In this document: one piece after another, positions 15,332 through 19,189 of the stretch | How positions within the stretch are numbered: the first letter of the stretch is position 1 | Layout of the letters: the number at the start of each line of letters is the position of its first letter | Assembly: GCA_035299585.1 (NCBI GenBank) | Contig: DATGWF010000084.1 | Coordinates: forward strand, 1-19,189 | Origin: DATGWF01 sp035299585 | GTDB taxonomy: Bacteria; Actinomycetota; Actinomycetes; Actinomycetales; Microbacteriaceae | DNA: 19,189 bases | Reading direction: 5' to 3' | Notes under the pieces: model-generated | Database searches by the model: none | Told to the model about the DNA's origin: nothing | Seen by the model: the letters and a program-made list of their open reading frames with translations, nothing else | Made by a program: the position numbers and the translations under genes

Positions 15332-16138
15332 GTGGGGGATCGGTTCAGTGCGCAGCGCGCGGGAACAGTAGCGCTTCTTCTTACGCTCCTCCCTGCGCTC
15401 GTGGTCGGTTGCGCGCCCGCCGCACCTACCGCCCCCATCGCCTCGCCCTCGGCCTCCGGTCACGGTAGCGCTACCGCCGAACCCAGTGCGCCGGCCACGC
15501 TCGAAGCGAGTGCGCCGGCCACGGAAGGACCGTCTACTGGCACCGCCTTAGCGGCACTTGCGCAACTTCCGGTCCGCACTACCGACGCGCCGGGCTATGA
15601 GCGCGACGCATTTGGAGAGGCCTGGGAGGACGTGGATGGCAACGGGTGCGATACCCGCAATGACATCCTGGTTCGCGACCTCACCGGGGAGGTCGTGGAT
15701 ACCCGGTGTCGTGTGCTCACCGGCGTTCTCGTCTCCGCATACACCGGGGCTACAGTGACATTCGTCCGCGGGCGAGGGACATCGAGTCAGGTCCAGATTG
15801 ACCACGTCGTTGCCCTCTCCGACGCCTGGCGTTCCGGCGCGAATGCCCTCACCTCGCAACAGCGGGAAGCGCTCGCGAACGATCCGCTCAATCTGCAAGC
15901 AATCGAGGGACCGCTCAACGCGAGCAAAGGTGATCAGGACGCCGCGGAATGGCTCCCGCCACTCGCAAGCTATCGCTGCGAGTATGTGGCACGGCAGGTC
16001 TCCGTGAAATTCTGGTACGGACTTTCAGTGACCCTGGCCGAGCAGCAGGCGATGCGGAGCGTGCTGGCCACCTGTCCGAACCAGTCCGCACCGCCCTCGC
16101 CGTTTCTCTCAAAAAGATTGGGAAATCCCTCGGGCTAA
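15332..16138 (+). CDS. Exported HNH endonuclease family lipoprotein (DUF1524/GmrSD-like)
   Basis: 268 residues. A signal peptide ends in lipobox VVGC (lipidated Cys27), followed by a Pro/Ala/Ser/Thr linker (28-70) that contains a duplicated SAPAT unit. The catalytic region has QIDHVVALSDAW (Asp157-His158), NDPLNLQAI (Asn187) and SKGDQDAAEWLPP, the HNH pattern of DUF1524-type proteins. Four cysteines in the mature domain (Cys106, Cys126 and two near the C-terminus) could form disulfides, consistent with an extracellular enzyme. Related exported proteins in actinobacteria are annotated as HNH nucleases; cleavage of external DNA is a family inference. GTG15332 is the only good start and may be leaderless. 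The gene lies 53 bases after the signal peptidase, on the same strand, probably as a separate unit. Confidence 0.83.
   Translation: MGDRFSAQRAGTVALLLTLLPALVVGCAPAAPTAPIASPSASGHGSATAEPSAPATLEASAPATEGPSTGTALAALAQLPVRTTDAPGYERDAFGEAWEDVDGNGCDTRNDILVRDLTGEVVDTRCRVLTGVLVSAYTGATVTFVRGRGTSSQVQIDHVVALSDAWRSGANALTSQQREALANDPLNLQAIEGPLNASKGDQDAAEWLPPLASYRCEYVARQVSVKFWYGLSVTLAEQQAMRSVLATCPNQSAPPSPFLSKRLGNPSG
15485..15523 (+). repeat. Short direct repeat in the lipoprotein linker
   Basis: AGTGCGCCGGCCACG occurs exactly at 15485-15499 and again at 15509-15523, a 24-base period that encodes SAPAT twice. It probably arose by slippage duplication in the flexible linker and could vary between strains. Confidence 0.7.
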
Positions 16139-16283
16139 CCCCCGGGGTGGCGTCCACGAGGTGGGCGACATCTCTGCAACGCGGGCGCGAACAGCGAAGC
16201 AGTCCGTCCATTCGAGGGGCGCCGGCATCGTGCGTGCCGGAGCGGCGCTGCCGTAACCGGCTGCGAGTCGGAAGAATGACCTC

Positions 16284-17012
16284 ATGCATGTTGAAAACGT
16301 CACCCTCCCGAGTTCAGACGGGCTGCTGCGAGGCATCATTGCCCGCCCGGACGGCGACGGGCCATGGCCGGCAGTGGTGATGGTGCACGAAGTGTTCGGC
16401 ATCGACGTCAACATGCGTGCCCATGCCGAGCGACTCGCCGCCATGGGTTACCTCGCCGTCATGCCCGATTTGTACAGTCGGGGTGGCGCCCGCAAGTGCC
16501 TGACGTCGACGTTCCGGGCGCTTCGTGACGGTCGCGGTCAAGCGTTCGACGACGTCGAAACGACACGGAACTGGTTACTCGCACGGCCTGACTGCACCGG
16601 CCGCGTGGGGGTCATCGGTTTTTGTTTGGGAGGCGCGTTTGCGTTGCAACTCGCACCGCGAGGGTATGACGCGTCGGCCGTCAATTACGGTCAACTCCCG
16701 AACTCCCTCGACGACGCACTTCGTGGGGCATGCCCGATTGTGGGATCATTCGGTGCCGACGACCCCTCCCTCAAGGGTGCCGCCGCAACGTTGACAGCGG
16801 CCCTCGAGCGCAATGCGATTCCGCACGACGTGAAGGAGTATCCCGGCGCCTCGCACGCATTCTTGAACCCGGGGCCAGCCGGTCCGCGATTGTTCTCCTT
16901 CATCGCGCAGCGCGTCGGCGGGTTTGGTCCCCGGCCGGAACAAGCTGAGGATGCGTGGCGGCGGATTGACGCGTTCTTCGCCGAGCACCTGGGTGCTCCG
17001 ACCCTCCGCTAA
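16284..17012 (+). CDS. Dienelactone hydrolase family protein
   Basis: 242 residues, the normal length for this alpha/beta-hydrolase family. The catalytic triad is visible: nucleophile Cys114 in GFCLGG, acid Asp159/160 in GADDPS and His191 in ASHAF, with Glu36 in the HEVFG motif that activates the cysteine. Members hydrolyse dienelactone in aromatic degradation, but many act on other esters or lactones, and no other pathway genes are nearby, so the substrate is open. ATG16284 has GGAAG nine bases upstream. The 145-base gap before it (16139-16283) holds only a weak 6-base hairpin (16222-16240). The gene converges with a TetR gene, with 56 bases between the stops. Confidence 0.88.
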   Translation: MHVENVTLPSSDGLLRGIIARPDGDGPWPAVVMVHEVFGIDVNMRAHAERLAAMGYLAVMPDLYSRGGARKCLTSTFRALRDGRGQAFDDVETTRNWLLARPDCTGRVGVIGFCLGGAFALQLAPRGYDASAVNYGQLPNSLDDALRGACPIVGSFGADDPSLKGAAATLTAALERNAIPHDVKEYPGASHAFLNPGPAGPRLFSFIAQRVGGFGPRPEQAEDAWRRIDAFFAEHLGAPTLR

Positions 17013-17068
17013 TCGGCCGAGCTGGGGGAGCAGGCTCAGTCTGTTCGGGGTGATGGCGCTCGCGGCGG

Positions 17069-17656
17069 CTATGCCTCGCCCATGCTGCGGCCATGAACCG
17101 TGATGGCCTCGATGCCCGAGATGACGAATCGCTCGAGCGTGGCCGCTTCCGTCACGAACGACGCACCCTCACTGATGCGGTCTGATGCTGAACCGACCGC
17201 CGCGAACACCATGTGCACGAGAGCAGCCGGGTCGGCAGCCCCGAGTTGCCGAAGCGGGGAGATCAGGCTCGTCATGAGATAGCCGTGCATAGCGCGAAGC
17301 TCACCGCGGTGGCGCTCGTCCAGCTCGGCCGCAGAAATCTCCCGCACGACGCGATGTTCAGGGCTCGCGAGGTGGGCAAGTGCGTAGTGCACCCACACGC
17401 GGATTTGCTCCATGGGTTCGTTCTCGGTCGCCACCAAGCGATCGATCTCGTTGCTGAGATCGGCCATGTCGTTGACCAGAAGTTCGCCCAGGATGTCCTC
17501 GCGCGAGCGGAAATACTGATACACGGCGGGTCGAGAAAAGCCGGTCGCCTTCGCGACATCACCCACGGTGAACGCCGTCGTGCCACGCTCGGAGATAAGC
17601 GTCATCGCTGCGCGAAGAATCGATTCGCGCCGGGCGTCTGCGATGGCTGGGCTCAT
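17069..17656 (-). CDS. TetR-family transcriptional regulator
   Basis: 195 residues, typical for the family. The N-terminal DNA-binding domain (about 8-55) has RESILRAAMTLISERGTTAF followed by the helix-turn-helix TVGDVAKATGFSRPAVYQYF and RSREDILGELL. The rest is an all-helical ligand-binding and dimerisation domain without a recognisable ligand signature. No ribosome binding site is seen before ATG17656, but TAAGCT about 9 bases upstream could be a -10 element, so the mRNA may have little or no leader. It faces the hydrolase gene and follows hemL on the same strand; its targets cannot be told from the sequence. Confidence 0.88.
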   Translation of the reverse strand: MSPAIADARRESILRAAMTLISERGTTAFTVGDVAKATGFSRPAVYQYFRSREDILGELLVNDMADLSNEIDRLVATENEPMEQIRVWVHYALAHLASPEHRVVREISAAELDERHRGELRAMHGYLMTSLISPLRQLGAADPAALVHMVFAAVGSASDRISEGASFVTEAATLERFVISGIEAITVHGRSMGEA

Positions 17657-17704
17657 GGCGAGTCAAGCTTATGACATCCCGAGGCTCTCCGAGCTGTGGG
17701 AATC

Positions 17705-17754
17705 CTCTGAACACCCGGGTTCCGCCGGTCCGACGCGTGTGCTCCGGTTCAGAG
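17705..17754 (-). terminator. Possible stem-loop terminator of the heme operon
   Basis: CTCTGAAC (17705-17712) and GTTCAGAG (17747-17754) form a perfect 8-base stem that includes the hemL stop codon. The 34-base loop is GC-rich and can fold further (repeated CCGG). There is no T-tract. It lies between hemL and the TetR gene, where a terminator is expected. Confidence 0.35.
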
Positions 17755-19050
17755 TGCGGCGACCTCCGCGGCCGCTCCTTTCGCCGCCCGCTCGACGAGC
17801 TCCAGGTCAGCATCGGAAAGAGCGCCCGACACGAACCACGCTTCGAACGCCGAGGGCGGAACGGACACGCCCCGAGAGAGCAGGCCATGGAAGAACGCGG
17901 CGAATGCGCGCGTGTTTTGACGCTGGGCGTCGGCGTAGCTGCGGACGGCATCGTGGTGGAAGAAGAATGAGAACAGGTTGCCCGCAGCTTGCCAACGGTG
18001 GGGGATGCCCGCTTCGGTGAGAGCGGAATCGATGATGCTGCCGACCTCGGTGGCTCGGGCGTCGAGCCGCCGATAGAGGGCGTCGTCGCACAGTTCGAGC
18101 GTGGCCAGTCCCGCTGCCGTGGCGACCGGGTTCCCGCTCAACGTGCCGGCCTGATAGACCGAGCCGATCGGGGCGAGCTGCGACATGAGTTCCGCGCGTC
18201 CGCCGACTGCGGCGAGTGGCATGCCACCGCCGATGACTTTGCCGAAGGTGAGCAGGTCGGGCGTCCAGCCCTCGGCTCGACCGAATCGGCCCCACCAGCC
18301 CGCCTCGGAAATGCGGAACCCGGTCATCACTTCGTCGAGAATCAGCAGAGCGCCGTTCCGGTGGGCGATGTCGGCGAGGAAGGCGTTGAAGCCGGGGTTC
18401 GGTGGCACGACGCCCATGTTTGCCGGGGTGGCCTCGGTGAGAATCGCGGCAATCTCGTGGCCGCGTTCGGCAAAGACGGCCGCGAGCGCATCCGTGTCGT
18501 TGTAGTCGAGCACGATGGTGTCCGCGGTCTGTCCGGGCGTGACGCCGGGAGAGTTCGGCAGGCCGAGGGTTGCAATTCCGGAGCCGGCCTGGACGAGGAG
18601 CGCATCGGAATGACCGTGGTAGCACCCCGCAAATTTGATGATGGCGTGTCGGCCGGTTGCCGCGCGCGCGAGTCGAACGGCGGTCATGACCGCTTCAGTG
18701 CCGGAGGACACGAATCGCACCCGCTCGCACGCGGGAACGCGGCGAACGATTTCCTCGGCCAGGAGGACTTCACCTGGCGTGGGCGCGCCAAAGGAGAACG
18801 ATGCGCGCATCGCTTCAGCCACCCGGTCAACGACGTGGGGGTGAGCGTGCCCGACAATCATCGGCCCCCAGGAGCCAACGAGGTCGACGTAGTCGTTCCC
18901 GTCGACATCGCGAACGTGCGCGCCGCGGCCCTCCACGAAGTAGCGCGGAGTGCCGCCAACCGAGTGAAAGGCGCGAACCGGCGAACTCACGCCGCCGGGA
19001 ATGACCCGTCCTGCCCGTTCGTGCCAGGTGCGTGACTCATTCGTGTTCAT
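17749..19050 (-). CDS. hemL: Glutamate-1-semialdehyde 2,1-aminomutase
   Basis: 433 residues. A PLP enzyme that converts glutamate-1-semialdehyde to 5-aminolevulinate, the start of the C5 heme pathway, in the cytoplasm. Visible motifs: IPGGVSSPVRAF near the N-terminus, phosphate-binding SSGTEA (116-120), KFAGCYHGHSD, cofactor Asp in LDEVMTGFR (239) and the Schiff-base lysine Lys271 in TFGKVIGGGMP, followed by YQAGTLSGNP. ATG19050 has GGGAGA about six bases upstream, and it overlaps the hemB stop (ATGA), so the two genes are translationally coupled. A further in-frame extension to 19101 lies within hemB and is rejected. The region usually read EPVAGNM is TEATPANMGVVPP here, a mild deviation. 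Confidence 0.96.
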   Translation of the reverse strand: MNTNESRTWHERAGRVIPGGVSSPVRAFHSVGGTPRYFVEGRGAHVRDVDGNDYVDLVGSWGPMIVGHAHPHVVDRVAEAMRASFSFGAPTPGEVLLAEEIVRRVPACERVRFVSSGTEAVMTAVRLARAATGRHAIIKFAGCYHGHSDALLVQAGSGIATLGLPNSPGVTPGQTADTIVLDYNDTDALAAVFAERGHEIAAILTEATPANMGVVPPNPGFNAFLADIAHRNGALLILDEVMTGFRISEAGWWGRFGRAEGWTPDLLTFGKVIGGGMPLAAVGGRAELMSQLAPIGSVYQAGTLSGNPVATAAGLATLELCDDALYRRLDARATEVGSIIDSALTEAGIPHRWQAAGNLFSFFFHHDAVRSYADAQRQNTRAFAAFFHGLLSRGVSVPPSAFEAWFVSGALSDADLELVERAAKGAAAEVAAL

Positions 19051-19189
19051 TCGGTTCTCCCAGAGAGGCGGCGGGCAACTTCGAGTGCCCAATAGGTACA
19101 CACAATGTCGGCTCCCGCCCGGCGGACCGCGGTCAGGAGCTCCATGATGGCGGACTCTCGGTCGAGCACGCCGGCGGCGGCCGCCGCTT
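19047..19189 (-). CDS. hemB: Porphobilinogen synthase (delta-aminolevulinate dehydratase), C-terminus only
   Basis: The last 47 residues of HemB, running off the right edge. The end AGVLDRESAIMELL followed by VRRAGADIVCTYWALEVARR is the characteristic C-terminal helix and strand region of this enzyme, which joins two 5-aminolevulinate molecules into porphobilinogen. Its stop TGA overlaps the hemL start by four bases, the usual hemB-hemL order of actinobacterial heme operons. Confidence 0.9.
   Translation of the reverse strand, partial: AAAAAGVLDRESAIMELLTAVRRAGADIVCTYWALEVARRLSGRTE

Noticed and set aside
16139..16283. Terminator after the HNH lipoprotein gene.
   Set aside because: Only a 6-base hairpin (CCGGCA/TGCCGG at 16222-16240) was found, far from the stop and without a T-tract, so it was not called.

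Overview
This is a high-GC actinobacterial chromosome segment, most like a Micrococcales/Microbacteriaceae genome. The basis is the strong C/G third positions, frequent GTG/TTG starts, ATGA/GTGA gene overlaps and actinobacterial protein families. The taxonomic placement is an inference.

Layout. (1) 1-100 (-): N-terminus of a secreted protein running off the left edge. (2) 195-3764 (+): cobalamin-dependent methionine synthase MetH. (3) 3761-6840 (-): a three-gene uptake operon made of a DUF4430-like lipoprotein, an ECF transporter protein that fuses a short T component to two ATPase domains, and an S component. It converges on metH and the two stop codons share one CTAG. The gene set fits corrinoid (B12) uptake next to a B12-dependent enzyme; the substrate is inferred.

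(4) 7128-15278: the most unusual part, a SipW-type surface-protein locus. It has three small exported proteins with SipW-dependent-like signal peptides carrying a shared LAAW motif (7128-7724 -, 8894-9529 -, 9806-10429 +), an AraC-family regulator between them (7985-8884 +), and a divergent, membrane-anchored relative of the small proteins (10504-11262 +). It ends with a 1045-residue protein in which two RCC1-type seven-bladed propellers each appear to be inserted into a fibronectin-III-like domain (11259-14396 +), and a SipW/ER-type signal peptidase with a Ser/His dyad (14490-15278 +). I read this as a dedicated export and assembly system: the peptidase processes the LAAW proteins, the small proteins form a surface layer or fibre, the anchored paralogue attaches it to the membrane, and the propeller protein is the large displayed component. 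An 11-base box (GRTTTYGCGRC) recurs upstream of the small-protein genes and is a candidate operator for the AraC protein.

(5) 15332-16138 (+): exported HNH-nuclease lipoprotein. (6) 16284-17012 (+): dienelactone-hydrolase-family protein. (7) 17069-17656 (-): TetR regulator. (8) 17749-19189 (-): end of a heme operon, hemB (partial) overlapping hemL. No rRNA, tRNA, CRISPR array or insertion sequence was seen. Every gap between genes is under 300 bases.
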